A stretch of 54,326 nt of DNA from Brachyspira alvinipulli ATCC 51933 (GTDB taxonomy: Bacteria > Spirochaetota > Brachyspiria > Brachyspirales > Brachyspiraceae). The DNA is taken from positions 1-54,326 of the forward strand of contig NZ_JADF01000021.1 of NCBI RefSeq assembly GCF_000518245.1. The letters run 5' to 3'. This document shows, one piece after another, positions 15,692 to 25,342 of this stretch. Made by a program: the position numbers and the translations under genes. Below the pieces are notes generated by a model. The model saw nothing but the letters and a program-made list of their open reading frames with translations, made no database searches and had not been told where the DNA came from. Position 1 is the first letter of the stretch, and each line of letters starts with the position of its first letter.

Positions 15692-17890
15692 ATGGAAAAC
15701 AAATTGAATATAAAAACACAAAACAAAAAAATAGAACTGCTAGCACCTGTCGGAGATGAAAGAGGATTAAAGGCCGCTGTTAATGCTGGAGCTGATGCTG
15801 TGTATTTTGGTACTAAAAGTTTTAATGCTAGGGTAGGGGCAGCTGAAAACTTCGATGAAAAGGTACTTGAAGAAAATATAAAATTCGCAAAATTAAGAAA
15901 TGTGAATGTTTATATTACAGTTAATACTTTAGTTTATAATGATGAAATTGATAAAGTGCTTCCATTAATAAAAAGCGTTTCTGATTTGGGAGCTGATGCC
16001 ATTATAGTTCAGGACTTAGGTATTATTGATATTGTTAGAAATAATTTAAATATTGCTATGCATGCAAGCACACAGATGTCTTGTAATAATTTAGACAGTG
16101 TAAAACTTCTTAAAAGTATTGGTATTGATAGGGTAGTGTTGGCACGTGAAATGAGTTTAGAGAATATAAAATATATCAGAGATAATACGGATATAGAACT
16201 TGAAACTTTTGTTCATGGAGCTTTATGCGTAAGTTTTTCAGGTCAATGTGCTTATTCTTATTTGCATGGAGGAAGAAGTGCAAATCGAGGAGCTTGTGCT
16301 CAGCCTTGCAGAATGGAATACACTGGAGGAAAAACAGATTATCCTTTGAGTACAAAAGATTTAATGACTATTGATATAATTCCAAATTTACTTGAAAGCG
16401 GAATAACTTCTTTTAAAATTGAAGGACGTGCTAAAAGAAGCGAATACGTTGCTGTTACTACTTCAATATATAGGCATGCTATTGATTTGGCTTTGGAAAA
16501 TAAGGATATACCTATTGAAAAATATAGAGAAAGTTTAATGAAGATTTTTAACAGAGGAGGATTTTCTCAAGGTTATTATTATAATTCAAAAGATATTTTT
16601 GAAAATTATAAGCCTAGCCATGATGGTGAGTATATAGGAGAAGTTACAGCATATAAGAAAAATAAAATATATGTAAAAGCTGATAAAGAATTGAATGTTT
16701 ATGACGGACTTTCATTTGGTGAAAGCGGAAAGGTAGGAATGCAGATTTCTGATTTATATAAAGATAATGTAAGAGTAAAAAGAGCGAAAGGAAATTTAAG
16801 TTTTTCAGCTGTTTTAAAAAATGTGAATATTGGAGATGAAGTTTATAGAACCACTGATAAATTACAAATGGACGAGGCAGACAAAATAATTGAAAGCGAT
16901 CATTTTAAACATTTGCTAGATTTAAATTGTATAATTGGATTTAATGATATTAATGGTAATAAAAAAATAAAATTAACAGTCAATAGCAAATATGATGATA
17001 GGCTAAACAATATAGAATATATAAGCGATTATATAATTCAAGAAGCTAAAACTAAAGCAACAACTAAAGAAGATATTTTTAATTCTCTTTCAAAAACAGG
17101 AGGCACTGTATTTGAATTTGAAAATATTAATAATATTAATATTGAAGAAAAATTCAAAAATCCTTTTATACCTGTTAAAATTTTAAATGAAGCTAGAAGA
17201 TGCCTAATCGAAAAACTTGAAAATATTTTAATGCAGTCTAAAAAAATTAATTATAATAAAGATTGTGAAAAAAATATTAATTATCCAAACACTGATATAA
17301 AAGTTTTGATTGCTGGCAGTGAAGAAAAAATTAATTTATATTCTGATATTCATTATGATAAAAAAATATTATTTCCAAATGTTTATGATGAAAATATAAT
17401 TAAGCTTTTTAAAAATAAAAAAATAGACGGAATACTCCTGCCCCATGTTACATTCGATAAAGATATTGAAATAATAAAAAGCATAGTAGAAAAAACAAAT
17501 GGTATGATAGTAATATGCAATAACTTAGGACATATTGAAGCATTAAAAGGAAAAGCTGTATTATGGGCAGGCATTGGGCTTAATGCAATTAATAATTACA
17601 GTGTGAACCTTTTATATAAATTAGGAATTGACACTGTTATATCATCAATTGAAGCAGGTAAAAATTTAAAGCATACTTTATCTGTAAAAGAAGGTTTTAT
17701 TCCTGCTATGAACTTTGCTTTCTGTCCTAAGAGCATGTCAGTAGGATGCAGTAAATGTAAAGAAGAAGATATTATTGATCATAGAGGAAATACTGTAATA
17801 TTTGATTGTGTAAGAATGCATAATAAAACTAGTTTTATCTTGGAAAATATAAAAAATAAAAATGGGAATATTTATTATTTTATTTGTTAA
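15692..17890 (+). CDS. U32 family protein, RNA-hydroxylation type
   Basis: This 732-aa U32 family protein has a TIM-barrel-like N-terminal domain beginning ELLAPVGDERGLKAAVNAGA. The cysteine cluster SFSGQCAYSYLHGGRS...GACAQPCR at about 190-210 probably binds an iron-sulfur cluster. The second half carries further Cys (CPKSMSVGCSKC near 680). Members once called collagenases are now known to hydroxylate RNA: RlhA at 23S rRNA C2501 and TrhP at tRNA wobble uridine. This one is longer than either E. coli protein, like clostridial single-chain versions, so the exact substrate is not assigned. No Shine-Dalgarno is seen. It is monocistronic. Confidence 0.85.
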   Translation: MENKLNIKTQNKKIELLAPVGDERGLKAAVNAGADAVYFGTKSFNARVGAAENFDEKVLEENIKFAKLRNVNVYITVNTLVYNDEIDKVLPLIKSVSDLGADAIIVQDLGIIDIVRNNLNIAMHASTQMSCNNLDSVKLLKSIGIDRVVLAREMSLENIKYIRDNTDIELETFVHGALCVSFSGQCAYSYLHGGRSANRGACAQPCRMEYTGGKTDYPLSTKDLMTIDIIPNLLESGITSFKIEGRAKRSEYVAVTTSIYRHAIDLALENKDIPIEKYRESLMKIFNRGGFSQGYYYNSKDIFENYKPSHDGEYIGEVTAYKKNKIYVKADKELNVYDGLSFGESGKVGMQISDLYKDNVRVKRAKGNLSFSAVLKNVNIGDEVYRTTDKLQMDEADKIIESDHFKHLLDLNCIIGFNDINGNKKIKLTVNSKYDDRLNNIEYISDYIIQEAKTKATTKEDIFNSLSKTGGTVFEFENINNINIEEKFKNPFIPVKILNEARRCLIEKLENILMQSKKINYNKDCEKNINYPNTDIKVLIAGSEEKINLYSDIHYDKKILFPNVYDENIIKLFKNKKIDGILLPHVTFDKDIEIIKSIVEKTNGMIVICNNLGHIEALKGKAVLWAGIGLNAINNYSVNLLYKLGIDTVISSIEAGKNLKHTLSVKEGFIPAMNFAFCPKSMSVGCSKCKEEDIIDHRGNTVIFDCVRMHNKTSFILENIKNKNGNIYYFIC

Positions 17891-17935
17891 AATAAAAATA
17901 GAGATATAAAATTAATTACATCTCTATTTTTATTT
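17891..17935. terminator. Bidirectional terminator
   Basis: AATAAAAATAGAGAT and ATCTCTATTTTTATT form a long stem between convergent genes, with T-runs on both strands. Confidence 0.8.
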
Positions 17936-17943
17936 AACAATAA

Positions 17944-18316
17944 TTATTTATTATTTTTTATATCATTATATTTTGCTAAAAATTCATCTGCTAAATCCTG
18001 AAGCTCTTTTGAATACTGAATATTTAAATTCATAGAATTACTTATAACATTAGGATCAGAATTTTCCTTAGACATCTCCAAATCCATTTTAGTTTTTTCT
18101 AAATAGATTTTTTGTTTTAAATCATGAAATCTTGATTGATACTCACTTTTTAATTTCATAACTTCTGCTAATTGAGCTTGTGTTAATCCTGCCTCATTAT
18201 AAATAAAATATTCATAATTGCATGTTCCGTCATAATCTTTCCAATTATATTTCTTTAGCGTATACAGATACTGATAATATAACTATAAATAAAATAATAC
18301 CAAAAATGCGTTTCAT
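17944..18316 (-). pseudogene. Small periplasmic coiled-coil protein with one frameshift
   Basis: The ATG at 18316 follows AGAGGG and opens a signal peptide (MKRIFGIILFIVILSVSVYA). This frame stops at once (KEI). The mature part continues in the next frame (KYNWKDYDGTCNYEYFIYNE, then a charged helical region) to the stop at 17944. One extra base near 18252-18257 explains the break. Intact, it would be about 123 aa and exported; the C-terminal 71 residues are charged and helical. Family not recognised. Either a recent pseudogene or a sequence error. Confidence 0.6.
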
Positions 18317-18479
18317 AATAACCCTCTTTTAATTAAATGTTTTATTTGCTTTATTAGACGAATTATACAATAAAAAGTTCCTTAGAAATCTATTTTTTTA
18401 TGTAAAAACATCTTATATAAGGTTTATAAAAATTAACATTATTATAGTATTAAAAATCATAATCATAGGATAAATATTT

Positions 18480-18683
18480 ATGAGGATTTTTAAACCTTTA
18501 TTATTACTATTATTAATTTCATCTCTATCATATTCTCAGGATAAAACAGTTTATATTACAGAAAAAGGTAAAAAATATCATAGAGAATACTGCAGAACAA
18601 CAAAAAATTCAAATACAAAAGCCATTTCATTAAGCAAAGCCAAATCAATGGGCTATGAAGCTTGTAAAGTATGCAGACCTTAA
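18480..18683 (+). CDS. Small secreted protein with His/Cys metal-site motif
   Basis: This 67-aa precursor has a signal peptide of about 19 residues (LLLLLLISSLSYS) followed by one compact domain: KKYHREYC...LSKAKSMGYEACKVCRP. His and three Cys in this spacing match the short domain often found at the C-terminus of secreted nucleases and related proteins (YH-x3-C ... GY-x-PC-x2-C), probably a small zinc-binding fold. Here it stands alone. No strong ribosome binding site is seen. It converges on mcrC, the stops overlapping by 4 nt. Function unknown; DNA binding or structural metal binding are possible. Confidence 0.65.
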   Translation: MRIFKPLLLLLLISSLSYSQDKTVYITEKGKKYHREYCRTTKNSNTKAISLSKAKSMGYEACKVCRP

Positions 18684-19726
18684 TTAAAATTATTTACAAT
18701 ATTAATTAATTGCTGCTTTATTGATTTAAAATCATTATTTAAATTTATAGTATTAATTGCAAAATATTTATCTTGTATTTTATATTCTTTGTTAATATTA
18801 TCACTACATAAAGGATAAAGCAAAACACCTTTTATAGTTTTAAATTTTTTATTAACATTACTCATATAAGAAAACATTTGATATAGATGCGAACTTCTTA
18901 TTGATATCTTATCATTATTTTTTATTAATATATTTTTATAAAATTTTGTATCTATTATTAAACATTTTTCTTTATTATAAATCATAGTATCAGTTTTCAT
19001 TATAGGTATATATTCATTATTATTTATCTGCCACTTAATAGATTTATTTTTTACTTTTATATTTTTATTATTTCTAAAATGCATTTTATAAAAGTTTAAA
19101 ACAAATTTCTCATAAAGTATATGCATTCTTTTTTCTTCATTAAAATCAATAAATGAATATTCATCAGTATTTTTATTAACTACTAAATGTTTATGTATGA
19201 ATTTGCAAATATTAATTATAATTTTGTAATGCATATTATTTTTATTGTACTTTAATGATTTGAAAGTGGCATTATTAACATTTATATTTTTTATTTTTAT
19301 AAAGTAATGATTTAATCTTATTAGTTTTTCAAGAATATCATTATCTATATTTTGATAATTTATAAGTTTGTTTAAAGTGGATTTTATTATTTGGTTAAAA
19401 AGTATATCATTAGAGAGAATATTATAACTGCATACTAATTTTTTATAATTAATAGTATTTCTTTTTATAGATTTAGAAAAGTTGATTTTTCCTTTTAATA
19501 CAGATAAATCTTCTTCTAAAGTGATATATCCTTTATAAAAACCTCTTTTAATTAATTTATCTAAAAACATATTGAGAATATAAGCCATAACATTATAAAT
19601 ATTATCAAACTTTTCATCACCGAAAATTTCTTTTTTATTATCTTCATCAATGATATTCCAAACATTCCAAGTATAAGATAGCATGTAGTATATATTTTTA
19701 ATAGGTATTTTTATATTGTTATTCAT
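18680..19726 (-). CDS. mcrC: McrC-family nuclease subunit of a type IV restriction system
   Basis: This 348-aa protein has the McrC N-terminal signature IPIKNIYYMLSYTWNVW and a C-terminal PD-(D/E)xK nuclease site: Asp246 (MKTDTMIY) and Asp259-x-Lys261 (LIIDTKFYK). McrC is recruited by the GTP-driven McrB ring and cuts DNA carrying modified cytosines, defending against modified phage DNA. It starts 3 nt after the mcrB stop, so the two are one operon. Length fits the family. Confidence 0.88.
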   Translation of the reverse strand: MNNNIKIPIKNIYYMLSYTWNVWNIIDEDNKKEIFGDEKFDNIYNVMAYILNMFLDKLIKRGFYKGYITLEEDLSVLKGKINFSKSIKRNTINYKKLVCSYNILSNDILFNQIIKSTLNKLINYQNIDNDILEKLIRLNHYFIKIKNINVNNATFKSLKYNKNNMHYKIIINICKFIHKHLVVNKNTDEYSFIDFNEEKRMHILYEKFVLNFYKMHFRNNKNIKVKNKSIKWQINNNEYIPIMKTDTMIYNKEKCLIIDTKFYKNILIKNNDKISIRSSHLYQMFSYMSNVNKKFKTIKGVLLYPLCSDNINKEYKIQDKYFAINTINLNNDFKSIKQQLINIVNNFN

Positions 19727-19729
19727 TTT

Positions 19730-21025
19730 TTAATCTAATAACTTTTTTATTTCCTTTTCTGCTTTATCCTCGTTATCAAACCAATACTCTCTTAATGTAG
19801 GAGCTATCTCATATTCTATAATATTTTTGTATTCCTCATCATCTAATTTATCGCAAAAATAACTATGTCCTATAGTATAGCCTTTGCCGAGAGTTCTGTC
19901 GCTTTTTATAATATTATTTAAATCAGTAAATTTTCTAATTATTTTATTTATAAGATTATCATTTACATTTTGATTTTTTAAGTATATTTTAAACTTTTCA
20001 TTTTCAAAAGCAGGTTCAATATCTATAAAACAAAATCTCCTTCTTAATGCATAATCAATAACAGCAATACTTCTGTCTGCAGTGTTCATCATACCAATAA
20101 TATATAAATTATTAGGCACTGTAAAACTTTCATTATTGTAAGAGAGTATAATTTCTGCATCTCTGTTATCTGATTCTATAAGCATTAAAAGCTCACCGAA
20201 AATTTTAGAAATGTTTCCGCGGTTAATCTCATCTATTATAAAGAAATACTTATTATCCATATCTGATGCAGCTTTCTGACAAAAATCATAAAACACACCG
20301 TTTTTTAATTCAAAGTTTTTATCATTAGGTTTGTATCCGATAATAAAATCTTCATAAGAATAACTTTCATGAAACTGAACCATTTTTATTTTATCATCAT
20401 CAGCTTCGCCTATAATCGAATAAGCAAGTTTTTTAGCCATAAAAGTTTTTCCCACTCCTGGTGAGCCTTGAAAAATAATATTCTTCTTTCTATTTAATAA
20501 ATTACAAATAGTGTTGTATTTTTCTTCTGATATAAAAACTTCATTAAGAAAATCATTTTTTGTGTAAGAATTATACGATTTATCATTAGTGTGTGTAATT
20601 TCTTCATCATCTGTTTTTTCGTCTTTATTTTTACTATATTCAAATTCATCAAAAGAAATTTCTGATTTGTATTTTGCTGATAAATCTTTGCATAAATCTA
20701 TTATTTTTGATTGTTTTAAATTTCTATATATAATGTATTCTTTGCTTGCTTTTAATGCCTTATTTAATTCTTCTATGTTATTTTTTTGTGCAATTTTATT
20801 CATAAAGAAATTATAAAATTGAAAGCCCAGCAATTTATCAAAGCCGTTGCCGTCTTTTATTTTTCTAAAAGTGTCATAAAGTCTTGCATAAGAATTATAC
20901 GGATATTCAGATACTTTATTTTCAAGCATTTGAAGTCCGTCTACACCTTTAATTTCTTTATTATAAATTTTTTCCATAGTATCATAAATAAGTTCTAATT
21001 TTTCATAACTCAATTCTGATGACAT
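19730..21025 (-). CDS. mcrB: McrB-family AAA+ GTPase of a type IV restriction system
   Basis: This 431-aa motor subunit has Walker A GSPGVGKT (187-194), Walker B FFIIDEINRG (261-270), the McrB hallmark MNTADRS (313-319) in place of the usual sensor motif, and an arginine cluster at 328-330. The hexamer hydrolyses GTP and translocates DNA with McrC. The first ~150 residues are helical and charged and do not resemble the E. coli methylcytosine-reading domain, so the DNA mark recognised may differ. It is followed 3 nt later by mcrC. Confidence 0.9.
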   Translation of the reverse strand: MSSELSYEKLELIYDTMEKIYNKEIKGVDGLQMLENKVSEYPYNSYARLYDTFRKIKDGNGFDKLLGFQFYNFFMNKIAQKNNIEELNKALKASKEYIIYRNLKQSKIIDLCKDLSAKYKSEISFDEFEYSKNKDEKTDDEEITHTNDKSYNSYTKNDFLNEVFISEEKYNTICNLLNRKKNIIFQGSPGVGKTFMAKKLAYSIIGEADDDKIKMVQFHESYSYEDFIIGYKPNDKNFELKNGVFYDFCQKAASDMDNKYFFIIDEINRGNISKIFGELLMLIESDNRDAEIILSYNNESFTVPNNLYIIGMMNTADRSIAVIDYALRRRFCFIDIEPAFENEKFKIYLKNQNVNDNLINKIIRKFTDLNNIIKSDRTLGKGYTIGHSYFCDKLDDEEYKNIIEYEIAPTLREYWFDNEDKAEKEIKKLLD

Positions 21026-21163
21026 AAATATTCCTTAATAAAAATATAATACGTTTAATTTCAATTTTACCATAAAAGCAAATATTTACATAATGAAAAT
21101 TATAGAATTTTCTTTTTTAATATATTATAATTATATAATAATGCCATATTTTTAGGATAATTT

Positions 21164-22627
21164 ATGAAAGATGAAAGTAAAGAACAGGCAAAAGAATTTT
21201 ATAAAAAAGCATTAGCTTTGGAAAAAGAAGAAAAATATAAAGAGGCTATAGAATATTATGATAAAGCTATAGAACTTCAGCCTAATAATACTAATTATCT
21301 TAATATGAGAGGAATTGTAAAAATTGATGTTGAAGATTATGAGGGAGCTATTAAAGACTTTACTAAATGCATTGAATTAAAACCCAAACATAGAATAGCT
21401 TATAATAACAGAGGGCTTGCAAAATCTCATTTAGAAGAATATGAGGAAGCTATAAAAGATTATGATATATGTATTGCCTCTCTTCCTAAAGCTGATTATG
21501 CCTATTATAATAGAGGACTTGCTAAATATGAATTAGGAGAATACGAAGATGCAATTAAAGATTATGATAAATGTATAGAATTAAAACCAAAAAATGTGGA
21601 TTATTATTATTCTAGAGGAGAGGCTAAATATAAATTAGGAGACTGTGAGGGAGCTATTAAAGATTTCGATAAATGTATAGAATTAAAACCTAAATATCCA
21701 TATTATTATAATATGAGAGGAATTGTTAAATCAGAATTAAAGGAATATGAGGAAGCTATTAAAGATTATAATAAATGTATTGAATTAGATGCTAAATATG
21801 AAGGTTATTATAATAGAGGACTTGTTAAAAATGATTTGGAAGAATATGAAGAAGCAATTAAAGATTTTGATAAAGCTATAGAATTAAATCCTTTTGATAA
21901 TTATGCTTATAATTTTAGAGGTATAGTTAAAAATGAGTTAAAAGATTATCAAGGAGCTATTGAAGATTTTGATAAATCAATAGAGTTAAATTCTTTTTAT
22001 CCTAATCCTTATTATAATAGAGGGAATACTAAACGTAATTTACAAAACTATAGTGAAGCTCTAAAAGACTATGATAAAGCTGTTGAGTTAGATAATAATT
22101 ATATAGATGTTTATAATGAAATTGGTATTACAAAAATTAGATTAGCTAATATTCAATTAAAAAATAATAATATATTAGAAGCTAAAAAATTATTAAATGA
22201 AGCTATTATATATTTTAATAAATGTATAGAGCTAGACAGTAACTATGCAGAAAGCTATGATGGTATAGGTTTTGTTAATACTAAATTTGCTAATATAGAA
22301 AGGAATAATGGCAACATATCGAAAGCTATTGAAATATATAATGAATGCTTAAAATATTTTTATAAAACTTTAGAATTAGACAATGAACATGCTTATGCTT
22401 TAAACAGTATAGGCTATATTAAAAACATACTTGCTAACATTCAAAAAGAAAGTATTCCAGAAAATGAATACAAAAAATTAAAATCTGAATCTTTAGAAAA
22501 TTTTAAAAATGCGTATAAAATTGCTGATAATGAATTAAAAGAAAAAATAAAAAAATACCTTATAAAACTTGCAAAAGAGAATAATGATGTTGGTATAAAA
22601 TTCTGCCGAAATAACAATTTAATATAA
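21164..22627 (+). CDS. TPR-repeat protein
   Basis: This 487-aa soluble protein is built almost entirely of about ten to twelve 34-residue tetratricopeptide repeats (consensus EEYEEAIKDYDKCIELKPK, then NRGLAK), with a charged helical end. No signal peptide is present, so it is probably cytoplasmic. Such solenoids scaffold protein complexes; the partner is unknown. It is divergent from mcrB (138 nt between starts) and related to the TPR half of the neighbouring minus-strand gene. Confidence 0.85.
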   Translation: MKDESKEQAKEFYKKALALEKEEKYKEAIEYYDKAIELQPNNTNYLNMRGIVKIDVEDYEGAIKDFTKCIELKPKHRIAYNNRGLAKSHLEEYEEAIKDYDICIASLPKADYAYYNRGLAKYELGEYEDAIKDYDKCIELKPKNVDYYYSRGEAKYKLGDCEGAIKDFDKCIELKPKYPYYYNMRGIVKSELKEYEEAIKDYNKCIELDAKYEGYYNRGLVKNDLEEYEEAIKDFDKAIELNPFDNYAYNFRGIVKNELKDYQGAIEDFDKSIELNSFYPNPYYNRGNTKRNLQNYSEALKDYDKAVELDNNYIDVYNEIGITKIRLANIQLKNNNILEAKKLLNEAIIYFNKCIELDSNYAESYDGIGFVNTKFANIERNNGNISKAIEIYNECLKYFYKTLELDNEHAYALNSIGYIKNILANIQKESIPENEYKKLKSESLENFKNAYKIADNELKEKIKKYLIKLAKENNDVGIKFCRNNNLI

Positions 22628-22677
22628 ATATGTTTTTGCAATATAAACTTATTTTATTTGTAAATTTAAATTAAAAA

Positions 22678-23475
22678 TCATCTTAAAGGTGCTTCTGATA
22701 TGCTCACTTTTATATTATCTAATTTATTCATCTCTGTATTTTTTAAGTGAAGTACCTTTCTTATATATTCTGCAACTGCTTCATTATTTTCTACTTTAGA
22801 GCCTATTATTATTTCTTTTATATAATTACTCTTTTCATCAAAAAGTTTTATATAATCAATATAAAGTTTTTTATTGTCATTATCAATTAATATCTCATCT
22901 GATTTATAATCATTTGTTACAAGCATTCTAAGTTCCTGTTCTTCAAAGAATGCTTCATGTTTTATTATGTATTTTATATTTTCAAATAAATAGCTGTATA
23001 ATTGATTTTTAATATTTTTATAATTTTCATTTCCTTCTATTTGTTTTTTAATCTCTTCTGTATAATGGAATATTTTTGCAAATGCATATTTAATCATATC
23101 TTCTTTTTTATCATCTTCTTTTAACTCTGCTTTATAATTAGGCTTATTCAAATCATTTAAATCAATAATATTGCTTGCATATTTAGATTTTTCTTTATTG
23201 TAAATAAGCTGATTTTCTTTTTCATTATAATAAAGCACCCAATATAAATTTCTTTTTTGTATAAATGGTATTTCTCCATTATAAATATCATTAATAGTTT
23301 TATTTTCATCAACTTTTATGCTATTTCTTAATTCATTAATAATTTCATAATTTATTTTTGATTCATATTCATAATAATAAGAAGAAGTATATGAATTATT
23401 AAAATATTTATTATCTAAAACTAAACATATCCCTGTAGCTTCTTTATTTTCTTTTTTACCATAAAGCCTAAACAT
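22678..23475 (-). CDS. DUF2971-like domain, separated 3' part of a TPR fusion
   Basis: The 265-aa frame starts MFRLYGKKENKEATGICLVL and ends KVSISEAPLR. It contains a core typical of DUF2971 proteins: MFRLYGK near the start, EEQELRML near 185 and a late segment EIIIGSKVEN. The frame continues upstream of this ATG without a stop as LTLQTSYSRNKDSLT, which is the expected preceding part of the same domain. There is no good ribosome binding site at 23475. I therefore think it is the 3' part of the gene at 23517-25106, cut off by a single-base frameshift. DUF2971 proteins are often near defence genes; their function is unknown to me. Confidence 0.6.
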   Translation of the reverse strand: MFRLYGKKENKEATGICLVLDNKYFNNSYTSSYYYEYESKINYEIINELRNSIKVDENKTINDIYNGEIPFIQKRNLYWVLYYNEKENQLIYNKEKSKYASNIIDLNDLNKPNYKAELKEDDKKEDMIKYAFAKIFHYTEEIKKQIEGNENYKNIKNQLYSYLFENIKYIIKHEAFFEEQELRMLVTNDYKSDEILIDNDNKKLYIDYIKLFDEKSNYIKEIIIGSKVENNEAVAEYIRKVLHLKNTEMNKLDNIKVSISEAPLR

Positions 23476-23516
23476 CGTAAGAGAATCTTTATTTCTTGAA
23501 TATGATGTTTGTAATG

Positions 23517-25106
23517 TTAAGCTTTTTCATCATTTTCTATTTTTATATCTATATTATTTTTATTTAAAATTTTTTCTAAAATCTTTCCCTCTTTAGGATC
23601 ATTAGCAGTTGTTATATTATTTATTCTTATATTTCCGCTTTCTTTTGTATTCTCTTTATTATCTGTTTTTTCTTCTTTAGGATTTAATAATAAAGTAAGA
23701 ATATTCAAAGATGTATAATGAGATATTTCTATATTATTTTCTTCTTCAGTATCAAAAGTTAAAATTTTAAGTAAAAAATATTCGTATAATAAAAGATATT
23801 TTATATTTTCTTTAAGCTTATCATTAAAATTTTTGCTCTCATCAAAGCGAGAAATTAAATTTATTATTGATTCATTTTCCCATAAATTATCATTATTAAT
23901 ATCAGTTAATAATATAAATAATTTATCTATACTATAATATTTTTCTAATGTTTGAAATATCAATATTATATATGGTATTTTTAGATTTTTTTTATCTAAT
24001 TGTATAAAATTATTTATATCGTTTATAGCTTCATTATATTCACCTAAATTTATTTTAGATAGAAATCTTAAGTAGTACCAATATCTATTATTATTTAATT
24101 CTATGGCTTTATTAATATAAGTGATAGATTCACTATATTTTTTTAAACTAATTTGAATAAAAACTATTGGCAAATATACATATTCATTTTTATTATTTAA
24201 TTCTGTGACTTTACAAAAATCATTTATAGCTTCTTCGTATCTTTTTAAATTTAATTTTGCAAAACCTCTATTAATATAAGCTATTTCGTTATTTGGATCT
24301 AATTCTATAGATTTATTAAAATAATATATAGCTTCCTCATACATTTTCAAATTTGATTTTGCAAAACCTCTATTAATATAAGCTATTTCGTTATTTGGAT
24401 CTAATTCTATAGATTTATTAAAATAATATATAGCTTCCTCATACATTTTCAAATTTGATTTTGCAAAACCTATATTGATGTAAGCCATTTTATTATTTGG
24501 ATCTAATTCCATAAATTTATTGAAATAATATATAGCTTCCTCATACATTTTTAAATATGATTTTGCAAAACCTATATTGATGTAAGCCATTTTATTATTT
24601 GGATTTAGTTCTATAACATTAATGTAATCATGTATAGCTTCATCATACATTTCTAAATTTGATTTTGCTAAACCTCTATTAAAATAAGCTTTTTCATTAT
24701 TTGGATTTAACTCTATAACCTTAGTATAGTCATCTATGGCTTCTTCGTACATTTCTAAATTTGATTTTACTAAACCTCTATTAATATAAGCTTTTTTATT
24801 ATTTGAATTTAGTTCTATAACTTTATTAAAATATTTTATAGCTTCTTTATAATTTTTTAAATCAAATTGACAATTACCAATGTTATAATATGATTCTTCA
24901 TCTTTTGGATCTAGTTCTATTACTTTATTGAAATTGTATATTGCATCATCATATTGTTTTAATTCAAGAAAAGATACTCCATTAAAAAAATATGCATCCT
25001 CATCTTTATCATCTTTTTCAATGGCTTCATCGCATAGCTTTATAGCTTCTTCAAAATGTTTTTCTTCTATTAGTTTTTGTATTTTTGTTTTTAATTCTTC
25101 AGTCAT
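23517..25106 (-). CDS. TPR-repeat protein, 5' part of a probable TPR-DUF2971 fusion
   Basis: This 529-aa product has about ten consecutive TPRs (residues 1-380) and then begins a new domain (HYTSLNILTLLL ... NNITTANDPKEGKILEKIL). The motif ITTANDPKEG is how DUF2971 domains start. It stops at 23517-23519, directly after an A-run (GATGAAAAAGC). Adding one A to this run joins it in frame with the open frame leading into the 22678-23475 gene, giving a single protein of about 810 aa. The repeats include 102-bp units identical in DNA. Confidence 0.75.
   Translation of the reverse strand: MTEELKTKIQKLIEEKHFEEAIKLCDEAIEKDDKDEDAYFFNGVSFLELKQYDDAIYNFNKVIELDPKDEESYYNIGNCQFDLKNYKEAIKYFNKVIELNSNNKKAYINRGLVKSNLEMYEEAIDDYTKVIELNPNNEKAYFNRGLAKSNLEMYDEAIHDYINVIELNPNNKMAYINIGFAKSYLKMYEEAIYYFNKFMELDPNNKMAYINIGFAKSNLKMYEEAIYYFNKSIELDPNNEIAYINRGFAKSNLKMYEEAIYYFNKSIELDPNNEIAYINRGFAKLNLKRYEEAINDFCKVTELNNKNEYVYLPIVFIQISLKKYSESITYINKAIELNNNRYWYYLRFLSKINLGEYNEAINDINNFIQLDKKNLKIPYIILIFQTLEKYYSIDKLFILLTDINNDNLWENESIINLISRFDESKNFNDKLKENIKYLLLYEYFLLKILTFDTEEENNIEISHYTSLNILTLLLNPKEEKTDNKENTKESGNIRINNITTANDPKEGKILEKILNKNNIDIKIENDEKA
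24256..24459. repeat. Two identical 102-bp tandem repeats (TPR units)
   Basis: The block at 24256-24357 is repeated without change at 24358-24459, and identity continues some bases further. Each encodes three TPR helices' worth of residues (one 34-aa unit). Adjacent units are only slightly diverged. Identity at synonymous sites points to recent duplication or gene conversion. Confidence 0.85.
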
Positions 25107-25237
25107 AAAATAATCCGAAATATTTTTAATTATTATAAAGTATTATAAAAATATTAAAACAATATATAGTTTATGATATTTTCAATATGAAATTATTAGT
25201 ATGTTAAAGCAGAGTTTAGAGCCGAAGCTACAGTCCT

Positions 25238-25255
25238 GCAAATAAATTTATTTGC
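25238..25255. other. Perfect 18-bp palindrome
   Basis: GCAAATAAATTTATTTGC lies in the 236-bp gap between the TPR gene and the DUF4132 gene, about 90 nt before the latter. It could be an operator for a dimeric repressor; no binding protein is indicated. Confidence 0.4.
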
Positions 25256-25342
25256 TGATTATAGCATAGCAACAATAATAAAATTTGACATAACAAAAAA
25301 AATTAATTATACTATATAAAAATACTATTGATGAGGTGATAT

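Noticed and set aside
23517-23530. Programmed -1 frameshifting between the TPR and DUF2971 parts
   Set aside because: The A-run is only five A residues, not a canonical X-XXY-YYZ heptamer in the reading frame, and no strong downstream stem is seen. Kept as slippage, mutation or error.
25200-25260. Possible tRNA or tRNA fragment
   Set aside because: Locally less AT-rich, but no acceptor stem, T-loop or anticodon arm can be drawn; only an 18-bp palindrome is certain.
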